DNA of 64,000 bases from a virus: IMG/VR virus record IMGVR_UViG_3300047548_001236, positions 124,001 through 188,000 of that record; one strand, 5' to 3'. The position numbers and the translations under genes were made by a program. Of the stretch, positions 10,334 to 19,975 are shown piece by piece. Under the pieces are notes generated by a model. That model was not told the origin of the DNA and searched no databases. It saw only the letters and a program-made list of their open reading frames with translations. Each line of letters opens with the position of its first letter. Position 1 is the first letter of the stretch.

Positions 10334-13300
10334 ATGCCAAAACAGATAAAGTTAGGATTCGACAAGGGAGCGACCAGATCCATTGAAACAGATCAGGTTC
10401 TCGTGGATATTCGCGGGAACCTGCTAAGAGACGATGCTGGTAATTTCCTGTACACGAAGACCAATGTTCAGCTTCCTGGATTCTTGTATGCTAGGAAAGC
10501 CACGTCGATCGTTGTCAACAACAAGGGTGGCGTGACAGTTTCTCCTGGCGGTTCAATCTCTGTTGAAGAACAGTTCCCAGAGATTTCGCAGGTGTCCACA
10601 TCGCTACTTGGTATTCCTCGTAAAAACGTGCAGCAGTCTCTTCTTGCTGATGTTTCTGTATACGGCATCGACACTAATACATGGGAATTCTATCGCAATC
10701 CCGTTCCATACAATCCACCGGAATGGACAACCAGATTCAATAGTGTATATGGAAACAGGTATTACCCTAGGATAGCCGAAAAACCCGATCAACAAGCTCT
10801 TGCAATTGAAGCTTTTCCGGTTCCTTGGACCTTCCCCTTTGGACCTTTGTTTGGTGATCAAGGAAACAGATATAACCCAACTATCTTCCCCTTCTACGTT
10901 AACTTTATCCAGATGGGTAACGACCTTTACCAATATTACATGGGGTTGGGTCTCACTGACTTCGCGCAGCGGTATTTCCTTCCACGAGCGATTGACGGCG
11001 GTGCAAACGTCCTTGTAGGTCCACCCGACGATGTCGAATATAACGAATCTTTCGAAGTCTCAATGGCAAATATCGAAAGATGGACGCTAACGTGGATGGA
11101 TATCAGAGATGGGAAGCTTCGGGATCCTCGCAACATCGACGAAGGTCTACGTGTTCTTACATTCTCGCGTATACAGGCTAACCTAGGTGTCAACTATGAT
11201 CAGTCGAATACAAGACCAGGAATCCAGTCCTCAGTCTACACATACGCACAACTACAAAGTAGAGAGGCGTTTAGATATCAACCTGGTGCGATAAGTGGAT
11301 TTACGTTTGGTGTCAAGATCCAGTTTGATGAAACAAGTTTGAACAACAAGATTGAATGGGGCTGTGCTAACGACACAGACCAATATATGTTCCAGGTTGC
11401 TGGTTCACAGTTTAACATTGTCAGAAGAAGTACTGTACCGTTTACTGCAGAGGCCCAGGTTGAAAACAACATACCCGTTTCTCCTCAGACGCCAACACTG
11501 TCGCCTAATCCTTTTGAACGTCCTGGATCGGAACAACTTGGTGGACCATCTAATCCTGTAAACCAACTACCTCGTTATGAAACAGTGATTCGACAAGATC
11601 AGTTCAACGGCGATAGTCTCGACGGATCAGGTCCATCGGGATACACTATATCGTTTGAAGAAGTGACAATGTACAAGATTGAGTACTCCTGGTATGGGGC
11701 CATTGGTGCTAAATTCTATGCATACATTCCTGTTGGACACGGTGAATGCCGTTGGGTGCTATTGCATACGTTGATCATTGAAAACACGCTGCCTTATCCA
11801 TCGCTTAGAAATCCGTATATGCATTTCCGTTACACGATGGTAATACAAGACACAAGTGGTCTTCGAGCTCCGATATACATCTACAAATATGGTGCATCGT
11901 ATTACATCGACGGTGCAGATGAGGGTTCATATGTGTACAACACATTCGGCGTTGAATCCAAACCTGTTTCATCTACCCAAAGCGTTCCTATCATTGGCTT
12001 CCAAACAAAAGACGCAATTTTGAACAGCGAGGGTGTTGCAACTCCAAACCAGAAAAACGTATACGTAGAAAAAATCACAGCATCATCTAACAGAAACGTT
12101 AGAGTGGACTTCGTCGAGTGTGAGGGATGTCAAGGTGGTTTTGGACATTTTTACAGTACGAGCCTGGTGAACGGTAGTTCAGCTCAACCTGCTGAATTCC
12201 GTCTGAGGGATGGTTCGACGATTGAATATGCCAACAACGAGATTATGTTCACAGAAGCAGATGTCGGGAAGAAGGTAATAGCACCGGGTATTTTTAGCAC
12301 CTATATATTCCCTAACGATCCTGAGGATATGTCTAAAGCTGCTATTAAGAGACGTGTAGGCGTTTCAACTGACAATAACGAACCGATTACACAAAATTAT
12401 GCAGTAACAGCAACAGCAATTGTTAACGGTCAGACAATTGGTCTATACAACACTTCCGAAGACGGTTTAGTGTTCACAGGTAAGTTGTATGGGTTCGATG
12501 ACGTCGCAGCTTGCGTAACTCCTTTCACAAAAGCAAACATCGATTTCCGATTCCTGAATCCCGTATCAAGAGAAACGACTTCGCACTTCCGTGAATTTCG
12601 TATTGGCGTGACTTCTAAACAGCCTTCGCTTGATGTAGAAGGTAACCTCGTCTTCGATGATGCGCCTCTTGATCAATCGTCTGAATTGTTCCTCGAATTT
12701 TCACAACTCCAAGCGTCGAAAAACCCTGCTGGAGCGGAAATTGGAGAGCACGAAACACGTGTTGGTTATGTTATGGAAGATGATTACCGTCTTCCACGAC
12801 CAAAAGGAGCAAACTCAGGCGAGTGCTCAACTGTATCAATTACTGTATCAAACAATGAAGTTCCTGCTTCATACAGTGCTATCAATCCTTCAAACGGAGC
12901 GCCTGGTAATTTCATCATATTTACACAAGGCGACCCAGGTATATCTGTTCTGGGAGGAGAGATTGGTGTGCTTGATGTAAATGGCAACATTTACTCTGCA
13001 GCAAAGTACAACAACGTGAATGTAGTGTTTACCTCCAACCCTATAACATACTCAGACCCCGAGGGCGTTGTCACTGTATATGCAGAAATTTCCGATCCAA
13101 TCACAAGCATACCACAGTCGAAGATATCGTTTAAAATTGTCAGTATGAAAGCACGACACGTTCAAAAGAGCGTCGTGCGTGAGTTTGACGTGTTCCCATT
13201 GTACGTATTCGTATCAATGCACGATAATGCTCGTATCAACAACATTGTGATAAAAGAGTATGACGTCAACAGTTCCTTATCATACTCACCCACGTGGTTG

Positions 13301-13714
13301 ATTGGTGCTGAGTCCAACATCACCATGCAAGAGATTGGAAATGCAAATCCACCGTCAAGTATCACAGATGTAGTTGGCACAAACGAATACCTTGGTACCG
13401 ATGGTCTGTTTTATATGGGTGGTCAGAGCACAGCTGGAAATCCTCCTGCAAACTTTGCTGAAAAATTCTACCTAAACGCTGCAGTCGCTGACCCTCAACT
13501 ATCTCAACCGCTGAGACCAGGATCCATCAAATACACTTTCTTTGTTGGTGCAAACGAAACTGTTGATGTCAATACTAACCACGTGTTTGGAATCGATAGA
13601 TATAAGATCACCAAAGGTGCGCTTAATAATCGTAGTGTGTACATAAATAGTAGAGTACTGGATGCGCAACAGACAGGAACATTAAGTGTGAATGTTCTCA
13701 CTAAGGAGCAGTAA
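10334..13714 (+). CDS. Large virion structural protein, paralogue of the preceding gene
   Basis: 1126 residues. It repeats the block order of the gene before it: STSLLGIPRKNV, DVSVYGIDTNTWEF, FRYQPGAISGFTFGVKI, KIEYSWYGAIGAKFYAYIPVGHGECRWV and YGASYYIDGADEG, while linkers and termini differ. This is the picture of an old tandem duplication followed by divergence. A mid-section CEGCQGG (around residue 597) is Cys-rich and could bind a metal, but this is only seen once. Function is unassigned beyond virion structure. The stop codon overlaps the start of the next gene (TAATG), so translation is probably coupled. Confidence 0.7.
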   Translation: MPKQIKLGFDKGATRSIETDQVLVDIRGNLLRDDAGNFLYTKTNVQLPGFLYARKATSIVVNNKGGVTVSPGGSISVEEQFPEISQVSTSLLGIPRKNVQQSLLADVSVYGIDTNTWEFYRNPVPYNPPEWTTRFNSVYGNRYYPRIAEKPDQQALAIEAFPVPWTFPFGPLFGDQGNRYNPTIFPFYVNFIQMGNDLYQYYMGLGLTDFAQRYFLPRAIDGGANVLVGPPDDVEYNESFEVSMANIERWTLTWMDIRDGKLRDPRNIDEGLRVLTFSRIQANLGVNYDQSNTRPGIQSSVYTYAQLQSREAFRYQPGAISGFTFGVKIQFDETSLNNKIEWGCANDTDQYMFQVAGSQFNIVRRSTVPFTAEAQVENNIPVSPQTPTLSPNPFERPGSEQLGGPSNPVNQLPRYETVIRQDQFNGDSLDGSGPSGYTISFEEVTMYKIEYSWYGAIGAKFYAYIPVGHGECRWVLLHTLIIENTLPYPSLRNPYMHFRYTMVIQDTSGLRAPIYIYKYGASYYIDGADEGSYVYNTFGVESKPVSSTQSVPIIGFQTKDAILNSEGVATPNQKNVYVEKITASSNRNVRVDFVECEGCQGGFGHFYSTSLVNGSSAQPAEFRLRDGSTIEYANNEIMFTEADVGKKVIAPGIFSTYIFPNDPEDMSKAAIKRRVGVSTDNNEPITQNYAVTATAIVNGQTIGLYNTSEDGLVFTGKLYGFDDVAACVTPFTKANIDFRFLNPVSRETTSHFREFRIGVTSKQPSLDVEGNLVFDDAPLDQSSELFLEFSQLQASKNPAGAEIGEHETRVGYVMEDDYRLPRPKGANSGECSTVSITVSNNEVPASYSAINPSNGAPGNFIIFTQGDPGISVLGGEIGVLDVNGNIYSAAKYNNVNVVFTSNPITYSDPEGVVTVYAEISDPITSIPQSKISFKIVSMKARHVQKSVVREFDVFPLYVFVSMHDNARINNIVIKEYDVNSSLSYSPTWLIGAESNITMQEIGNANPPSSITDVVGTNEYLGTDGLFYMGGQSTAGNPPANFAEKFYLNAAVADPQLSQPLRPGSIKYTFFVGANETVDVNTNHVFGIDRYKITKGALNNRSVYINSRVLDAQQTGTLSVNVLTKEQ

Positions 13715-16059
13715 TGGTTACCCCTATACAAGGCCTCAGGGTCACCCTAAGAGCTGCAGATATAGCCGATTCTGTCGAAGCTCTCAAGAACCTCAACATC
13801 AATATTCTCGACCTGGATAGGATCCGTGGAATTGCGGAGGCAGGTGTTCTACCCGAAGATATACGTACGATCAGTGGTCTGACAAGCGACCTTGAAAAAG
13901 AACTGATAGGTATATACGATGAAATTCGGAATTATCCGAACTTTCTCTCTGCCGTCAACGACGGCCGTGTTGCTATTAATGGTAACATGACCGCTAACGC
14001 TTCTGTGATCGCTTCGTCGTTCAAGTTTAACGCTCTTGCTGCTAATAACACTGTTGTCAGCTCAGAACTTTCAACGTCGAGAGTTTCAGCTTGGTCAACG
14101 ATTGGTGATTCTCTCTACTATGGGTCAAAAGTTACTGTTGGAGGTAGCGTCGAGCTTTCCAAGTTGACTATCGACCGTCCTATTAGACAGAGACGCTTTG
14201 AATCAGAAATACCAACACACAAAATCCGTATGCGTATTGACGGTTCAGATTATGACGTATACGCGATGAAGAACATACCTGCATCCTTTACGGGTTATTT
14301 TTCAACAGCTCGCAACTTGTTCATGACGGTGACGAATGCAGGGACGACGACGTGGATACGTCCATCGTGGGTCGTTACAGACCTCGATACAGGCGGTTCC
14401 ATCACATTCCAAAATAGAATTTCGGGAGCGGCAACTAACCCAACGAGAAGTTCCTTTGTTACGATCCTTGGGTCAAGAGCTAAGGAGAGAAGGATTGATT
14501 TCTACTATCCGGTTGCGAATATAACGGCAATGTCTTTGCCTAACATCAAACTGTACGATATACCTGAGGTTGTATTTCCATCGCTAACGACAGCAACGCT
14601 GTTCAATTCCGATTTCAAGGAAATGCCAAACTTCAGAAAATACATGCCAAATCTGACGACGCTTGATGTCTCGTCAACTAACTTGATGAGGTCGGACAAT
14701 CCTGATTTGAGACTGTTTAACGACTCAGTTGTTGCAAGACTCCCTACTACTCTAACAAGACTGACGATGACTAACTGCTTTGCAGGTGTTTCGTCAGCAA
14801 ACCTTGCTGTGTTGGATGATCTTACATACTTTGTTGCATCAGGAAGCACGGTAACAAATCGTAGGATGACAGGCGTATCTCCTGCTGTTAACCCCGCAAA
14901 AATTGACACGTATATAATTAACGCCAATCTGTTTGACAGTATTCATCCATCTGTAAGAGAATCTGACACACTTCGAATATTGAACATATCATACAATAGT
15001 CTTCCTGCAACAGCAAATACGGAACTGTCACCAACTAACCAAGTAATAGAAGAGATCTATAACAACGCTAACAGGAGTCCGTTTATAAACGTAAACGGAA
15101 AGACCTCTTTGAAAGTCTACCACAGAGTAGATTCACCAGCTACTGGAATCATCACAACGCTGTTTACTGGTTGTACTAACCTTACCGACATTCGTGTAAA
15201 TGCTACAAGCATTACAGGAGCCTTACCGTCTTTTGATACGAACAGATCACTTGCAATATTTAACGCTGCATCAACCAGAATACAGCCCGCAGATAGCACA
15301 TATGCTATCAACAATGCAACCTTTGGCGCAATCAACGGTGGTTGCAGAAGCACTCTTCGCGAGTTTACTCTATCGTCTCCTTTACTTACAGGTCAGATTG
15401 AGACAAATGCAATGGATGGGTTGACTGCTTTGGTCACTGTTGTGATAAACTCAACATCGAATGGCATTTCAGGTCCCATTCCTGAGTTTAGACAATCTCC
15501 TGCATTGAGGTCTGTTAATTTGAGGTTGAACAACTTCACGGGATCGCTTCATCAATTCAACGCCAATCCAAACCTCTTGACAATGAACATCAGCGCTAAC
15601 AAGTTGTCAGGAGCGGTTCCTGGACTAAGACTTCCGTCATTGGTTTCGTTGATATTAAACAACAATCAGTTTACCTCTGTTGGTGTTCTCCAATGCCAGT
15701 CTCTGCGTGATTTGGATCTATCCGTCAACTCGATAACGACTATTCCCGATTTCAGTGGTTGTCAGGCTCTTCAAGCTATTATTATGAACTCTAACCCAAT
15801 GACGGGTACAACTCCGTATACTGCGGGCACTTTTGTTAATCTTACAGCGTTAAGAAACCTAAACCTATCAAATTGTGGTTTAAATAGAGCAGCTGTTGAT
15901 CAGATTCTCATCGACCTCGGAAAAAACTACGATTTAAGCCCAAGATCGAGGGTAGAAATAAATCTCGTAGGTAACGCGTCACCTTCACCAGGCGATGAAA
16001 TCCAAACCTTTGTTATTGCACGACTGCGTAGTGCAGGATGGACCATAAGGGTATCGTAA
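13714..16059 (+). CDS. Leucine-rich-repeat tail-cluster protein
   Basis: 781 residues. The first 100 or so form an N-terminal module (LKNLNINILDLDRIRGIAE) shared in outline with two neighbouring genes, probably for attachment to the virion. From about residue 270 to 760 there are many leucine-rich repeats: MPNLTTLDVSSTNL, DTLRILNISYNSL, PALRSVNLRLNNFTG, NLLTMNISANKLSGAVPGL, SLVSLILNNNQFTSV, SLRDLDLSVNSITTI and LRNLNLSNCGLN. The LxxLxLxxNxLxG pattern is that of plant-type or bacterial LRR solenoids used for protein or glycan binding. Its place among fibre genes suggests a surface-binding adhesin. The fold call is strong; the role is inferred. Confidence 0.85.
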   Translation: MVTPIQGLRVTLRAADIADSVEALKNLNINILDLDRIRGIAEAGVLPEDIRTISGLTSDLEKELIGIYDEIRNYPNFLSAVNDGRVAINGNMTANASVIASSFKFNALAANNTVVSSELSTSRVSAWSTIGDSLYYGSKVTVGGSVELSKLTIDRPIRQRRFESEIPTHKIRMRIDGSDYDVYAMKNIPASFTGYFSTARNLFMTVTNAGTTTWIRPSWVVTDLDTGGSITFQNRISGAATNPTRSSFVTILGSRAKERRIDFYYPVANITAMSLPNIKLYDIPEVVFPSLTTATLFNSDFKEMPNFRKYMPNLTTLDVSSTNLMRSDNPDLRLFNDSVVARLPTTLTRLTMTNCFAGVSSANLAVLDDLTYFVASGSTVTNRRMTGVSPAVNPAKIDTYIINANLFDSIHPSVRESDTLRILNISYNSLPATANTELSPTNQVIEEIYNNANRSPFINVNGKTSLKVYHRVDSPATGIITTLFTGCTNLTDIRVNATSITGALPSFDTNRSLAIFNAASTRIQPADSTYAINNATFGAINGGCRSTLREFTLSSPLLTGQIETNAMDGLTALVTVVINSTSNGISGPIPEFRQSPALRSVNLRLNNFTGSLHQFNANPNLLTMNISANKLSGAVPGLRLPSLVSLILNNNQFTSVGVLQCQSLRDLDLSVNSITTIPDFSGCQALQAIIMNSNPMTGTTPYTAGTFVNLTALRNLNLSNCGLNRAAVDQILIDLGKNYDLSPRSRVEINLVGNASPSPGDEIQTFVIARLRSAGWTIRVS

Positions 16060-16060
16060 A

Positions 16061-17059
16061 ATGGCTTCACAGTTTCAAGGATTCAATATTGTTCTCAACC
16101 TATCTGAATCAGATCAACCTGATTCAGATAGGAATATCATCAACAACCTTGGTGGTGGAACTATCGCAGATGATTTACTGACGCTTTACAACAACCTTCG
16201 CAACTTCTCGGTAATAACCGTAGAGTCGACAGACATTTCTGGCAGTCAGATAACAAAAGAAGATGCGCAGTTTGTATACACAAATGGCACGAAGGTGACA
16301 GTTGGTAGCACTGTTTACTACGTAAAAGACTCAGACGGCAAAACACATTTTAAACTGTCGACGTTACCCAACCTTTCAACAACGGTCGCAAGTCCTCCAA
16401 CAGGTGATTACATTCGTTCTGATGCAATTGCACTAGAAAACTTCGACAATCTCGTTGTTCAACGACCACGAACGATCGAAGACTTCTCAAGATCGAGGTT
16501 GTATGATAACTACTCAAGTCTGTCTAACGACGAATTGTATCAGCTTTCCACATCACTAGTAGCCATGGTTGCTGCTGCTGACGTCGGCGATTTTCCTTCC
16601 AGAACCTCAGGATATCTTACAAGCGTCAATACGCTAGTCGACAATTACGAACTCGTATCAGATAAAGCAATTGTTAGAAATGAAGATTTCTTCATTTCGA
16701 CTCCTATCACGTTGAATGGTTCGCTGGAAGTTGTCGATACTGCAAATACAAACGCGACGATCCTACCCCCATCAAGCAATCCAGGTTTGTTCATCCTCAA
16801 TCCTAAAACGGGCGCGTTCGCCAGAGCGTTTTCTTCGAGTGAGAATGTATGGGAACAGGTAGGATCTGATCTCGTCGTCGATTCGCCAAATATTATTATG
16901 GGCGATCTATCGTTCACGGGTCCAAATGGTATAAACCTAATCTCGAAAGACTCGGCAATTCTTGTAGAGCCTGTAGTCCCCTCAGCAAACCTAGCCTTCA
17001 CACACACCGTTGATGTGTCCATCAACGGTGAGACATATTCATTGTGTCTATTTACGTGA
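16061..17059 (+). CDS. Virion structural protein, short relative of the LRR protein's N-terminus
   Basis: 332 residues. The N-terminal part (NNLGGGTIADDLLTLYNNLRN, then TKVTVGSTVYYVKDS) resembles the non-repeat head of the preceding LRR protein (LIGIYDEIRNYPNF, SKVTVGGSVELSK). The C-terminus is a beta-rich fibre-like tail ending HTVDVSINGETYSLCLFT. The pair may share a docking module and differ in the tip. The last 8 bases overlap the 3' end of the convergent minus-strand gene. No enzymatic motif is seen. Confidence 0.65.
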   Translation: MASQFQGFNIVLNLSESDQPDSDRNIINNLGGGTIADDLLTLYNNLRNFSVITVESTDISGSQITKEDAQFVYTNGTKVTVGSTVYYVKDSDGKTHFKLSTLPNLSTTVASPPTGDYIRSDAIALENFDNLVVQRPRTIEDFSRSRLYDNYSSLSNDELYQLSTSLVAMVAAADVGDFPSRTSGYLTSVNTLVDNYELVSDKAIVRNEDFFISTPITLNGSLEVVDTANTNATILPPSSNPGLFILNPKTGAFARAFSSSENVWEQVGSDLVVDSPNIIMGDLSFTGPNGINLISKDSAILVEPVVPSANLAFTHTVDVSINGETYSLCLFT

Positions 17060-19241
17060 TCGCTCTTGCTTTGATCTTGTAGGTGCCATTAATAATCACG
17101 TATGAGTTAAACACGTCTGATGTGTTGGCTGTGGTAACAACGGTTGTATTCGAGCTCAAAGTCAGTACACTCACGTCGAGGTTTGCACTCGGCACACCTT
17201 TTATAGAACGACCTCCTGTGTCAAGACCATAATCCTTTCCGATAAAAGGCGGAGATAGGTCTAGAGGAATGACACACTGTTGCTTATCACCAGTAGATGA
17301 ACCAGGAGCAAAGGTGATCGTAGCACCTGGCTCAATAGTCGTTGATAGTTGGACGTTTATGGTGACCTGATTTCCGGATATGTTCGTGATTTCAGCTTCT
17401 GACACGGGTTCGATGCTTCCACTATATTGGACGCGCATTCCATTGGTCAAACCCACTGTCGAGTTCAATGTCAATGTTGTCGATCCTGCAGCAGCTTGTG
17501 CTGTGAGCAATCTTCCTACAACACCTTGACAGAATAGCAATTTGCTCGAATCGACTAATCCTGAATCGGAATATACAAACAGATAGTTGTTGGACGAAAG
17601 ACCAACAGATCCATCAACGAAGAAGGTTGTAGTGTTTGCAACGCCTGTTATTCTTCTGTATGTCGGTCCTGTGAAGTTTGTGATACACACCATTCCCGTC
17701 TTCAACTTCGATGTGTTATTTACAACAATCATTGTGTTTGATGTTGAGGTGACAAAATAATCAACCAGCCCGTTATGATCGACTACTTTGATAGAAACGT
17801 TAGCGGAGCTGTTGAGAGGAGCTGTCAACACGCGAGTGTTTGAAAACACATTGTCGCTAGGTATTCGTTTGATTCTCGTGTTTTTTGGAATCACATTAAA
17901 CGACGGAGTCGAGTGAATAATAATGTTACCTATAGAGGTCTGAGCCATCAACGTTGGTGATGTGGCAGTTATGAAAGATCTTCCTTGAAGGATTGAAACC
18001 GTTGTGGCTGTGTTGCTACCAAATTTGTTAATTGCTGAGAACGTTGATGGAGGAGTGTATGTACTTCTCAATACACCATTCGTTTGAAAAGTTCTGTACG
18101 ACCCTCGGTCTCCATACACTGGCTGATAGCTGGTGACAGCTTTATCAAGCAGCGCTGTAATCTCATATGGGCCTGTTGTATAGCTTTCCGTCGTTGAGAA
18201 TTGAGAGAACAACACATATTGATCTGCTCTAGTCAGCAACATATATCTATCCTCAGGATCTCCGACACTGTCGGGATACCACCAGGCTATTCTCATCTTG
18301 AGACGTTCGCCAATGTCAAAAGTCGATTCGAGGTCGAATGTATCGGTTATCGTATCACTTCCAACGTTAAACTCAAAGGTTAAGGGTTGATCTTTAACAG
18401 CTGTGATCGGGGCAGATAGGGTTAATGCTTCACGAGTCACACTTATGATTGTGATCTCGTTGTTCGTTGTCAACTTGTCGCCGATTGCTACATACTTGTA
18501 TTCGTTTCCAGCAATTTCTACAGTTGCACTTGTGTTATTGTTAGCGGCAACGATTATAGTTCTTTCTGGTGTATATATCGATTTGTACGATTCCCAGCTT
18601 CCTGTATTGAATCTATCAACCTCAACGTGGAACATCCCTGTCGTTACAAACCTCATCTGGTTTGATGAGGTCGAGTAGTCTGGAATGTAGAACCCTTCCC
18701 ACACTATACCACCCTTCCCATCGACGAACGTCGGATGAAAGTTGTTGTTGAGGTAGAATTCACCTATCGCCCAAAAATCTGTTCGCTCTTGAAATGCTGC
18801 TTTATTGGTGGAAAAATTAGGAATGAGACTGTCTATCAAATCGCCTTTAGATGGGGTTGCATCAAAAGATGCAACCGGAATAGCCCAGGCATTTGGACCA
18901 TAACCAGAACCCTGCTTACCTGCATTACCCGTAATGGCACGATACGTGTTGACTCGGTCTTGTAGCCTTACAAACGGTCTGACGAAATCCTCCTGTGGAC
19001 CCAAAGTGTTAGCAAACGAGAAAGTAGGAGCTGCAGAAGCAAACTCCACGAGAGTTGAAGGGAATACTTCCGTATTACGAATCCCTCTAATAGCGTCCAA
19101 GTCTGCAGATATGAACGACTCGCTCGGTCTGATTTGCAGATCGTTCAAAAGGTTTGTCAACGCCTGATCAGGGTCAGCAACGTCCGAAAAGTTGTTCAGT
19201 CTTCGGATACCGTAGCTTCTATATTTTCTGGAAATGGTCAT
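17052..19241 (-). CDS. Virion structural protein on the opposite strand within the fibre cluster
   Basis: 729 residues from the ATG at 19241, which has a GAGAG ribosome-binding site 5 bases upstream and begins MTISRKYRSYGIRR. A longer frame reaches 19559, but its extra 106 residues look like antisense and intergenic sequence. The N-terminus carries the DLDAIRGIRNTEVFPSTL motif, related to DLDRIRGIAEAGVLPEDI in the LRR gene, then beta-rich modules (NTSKLKTGMVCI, STVGLTNGMRVQYSG). It therefore belongs to the same structural family although it is the only minus-strand gene in the first 52 kb. A palindromic late promoter lies 35-42 bases upstream of its start. A tail or baseplate role is inferred. 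Confidence 0.75.
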   Translation of the reverse strand: MTISRKYRSYGIRRLNNFSDVADPDQALTNLLNDLQIRPSESFISADLDAIRGIRNTEVFPSTLVEFASAAPTFSFANTLGPQEDFVRPFVRLQDRVNTYRAITGNAGKQGSGYGPNAWAIPVASFDATPSKGDLIDSLIPNFSTNKAAFQERTDFWAIGEFYLNNNFHPTFVDGKGGIVWEGFYIPDYSTSSNQMRFVTTGMFHVEVDRFNTGSWESYKSIYTPERTIIVAANNNTSATVEIAGNEYKYVAIGDKLTTNNEITIISVTREALTLSAPITAVKDQPLTFEFNVGSDTITDTFDLESTFDIGERLKMRIAWWYPDSVGDPEDRYMLLTRADQYVLFSQFSTTESYTTGPYEITALLDKAVTSYQPVYGDRGSYRTFQTNGVLRSTYTPPSTFSAINKFGSNTATTVSILQGRSFITATSPTLMAQTSIGNIIIHSTPSFNVIPKNTRIKRIPSDNVFSNTRVLTAPLNSSANVSIKVVDHNGLVDYFVTSTSNTMIVVNNTSKLKTGMVCITNFTGPTYRRITGVANTTTFFVDGSVGLSSNNYLFVYSDSGLVDSSKLLFCQGVVGRLLTAQAAAGSTTLTLNSTVGLTNGMRVQYSGSIEPVSEAEITNISGNQVTINVQLSTTIEPGATITFAPGSSTGDKQQCVIPLDLSPPFIGKDYGLDTGGRSIKGVPSANLDVSVLTLSSNTTVVTTANTSDVFNSYVIINGTYKIKARAIT

Positions 19242-19275
19242 ATGTCTCTCATCCAATGGAATGTAATGCTGACGG

Positions 19276-19283
19276 TATTTATA
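19276..19283 (-). promoter_or_regulatory. Late promoter TATAAATA, minus-strand half of a palindrome
   Basis: Exact match to the T4 late consensus on the minus strand, directed at the structural gene starting at 19241. It overlaps the plus-strand site by 4 bases inside the perfect 16-base palindrome 19274-19289. Confidence 0.7.
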
Positions 19284-19287
19284 AATA
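19280..19287 (+). promoter_or_regulatory. Late promoter TATAAATA, plus-strand half of a palindrome
   Basis: Exact late consensus on the plus strand, within the palindrome 19274-19289 (GGTATTTATAAATACC). It would drive the genes from 19403 onward. Divergent genes lie on either side, so one DNA element could serve both directions. Confidence 0.65.
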
Positions 19288-19372
19288 CCACAGAAGAATT
19301 CTATCATATTTTGTGAGAGGTATCTCATCATACATCCAGTTATGGTGACGGACAACGGAAATCTCAACGCAT

Positions 19373-19380
19373 GATAAATA
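19373..19380 (+). promoter_or_regulatory. Possible late promoter GATAAATA
   Basis: One mismatch to consensus, 23 bases upstream of the ATG at 19403. This is the usual distance of late promoters in this window, and it may back up the palindromic site. Confidence 0.45.
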
Positions 19381-19402
19381 ACAATAAACAAGAAGAGTGG
19401 AC

Positions 19403-19747
19403 ATGACAGCAAGAGCCAACCTCTACATAGATCAAGGAACAGACTTTTCCGTCGACTTGGATATCTTCTCAGACGACGGTGAAGACTTGCCAATCTCGAA
19501 TTACACGTTTCAGGGAGATGTGAAGAAGGTATTCTCCACATCTGGACCTGTATTTTCATTCGATGTTGTATACGTTCCTAACTCGGTAAACAAAGTCGAA
19601 ATCTCACTAGGGGCTAATACATCCGCCGACATCGATCCTGGTAAGTACCAGTATGACATTGTCATGACGTCTCCATCCAACGTCAGGACAAAGATACTAG
19701 AGGGGCTTGTGTTTATCGTAGCCACGATGACAGATACAGGTGCGTAA
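19403..19747 (+). CDS. Small beta-rich structural protein
   Basis: 114 residues from the ATG at 19403, preceded by AGAAGAG; a GTG two codons earlier is possible but lacks a better site. It begins MTARANLYIDQGTDFSVDLD and contains NYTFQGDVKKVFST and GKYQYDIVMTSPSN. This layout matches small immunoglobulin-like structural proteins I recall from T4-type cyanophages, where the gene also precedes fibre genes. It abuts the next gene with no gap. A fibre-connector or decoration role is inferred. Confidence 0.7.
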   Translation: MTARANLYIDQGTDFSVDLDIFSDDGEDLPISNYTFQGDVKKVFSTSGPVFSFDVVYVPNSVNKVEISLGANTSADIDPGKYQYDIVMTSPSNVRTKILEGLVFIVATMTDTGA

Positions 19748-19975
19748 ATGAAAGTTGTCGTTAATCCCAAGAACAACTTGACGGCTACTGTACAGGGTAA
19801 GAATTCTGTACTCGTCAACCAGTCGGGTCAGGTGATCCGTAGGTTGAGCGATTTGGCTGACGTTGATTTGACGGGTCTAGAAGATGGTTCTCTGTTGATA
19901 TATAGCACAACATCAGAAAAATTTGAAGCATCAAGATTACTAGAAAAACAAAACATTAACGGAGGACATTTCTGA
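19748..19975 (+). CDS. Small structural-cluster protein
   Basis: 75 residues, starting immediately after the previous stop and ending in a TGATG overlap with the following fibre gene. It begins MKVVVNPKNNLTATVQGKN and carries RRLSDLADVDLTGLEDGSLL and IYSTTSEKF. The phrase LxDLxDVDxxGxxDGxxLxY is common at the start of phage fibre proteins (as in modules that display tips), so it is probably a short fibre-base or adaptor protein. It always appears paired with the previous gene in genomes I recall. No other evidence of function is visible. Confidence 0.7.
   Translation: MKVVVNPKNNLTATVQGKNSVLVNQSGQVIRRLSDLADVDLTGLEDGSLLIYSTTSEKFEASRLLEKQNINGGHF

Noticed and set aside
19242-19559. 106-residue N-terminal extension of the minus-strand structural protein
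   Set aside because: It is antisense to a real gene and crosses a promoter region, while ATG 19241 has a ribosome site and a plausible N-terminus.
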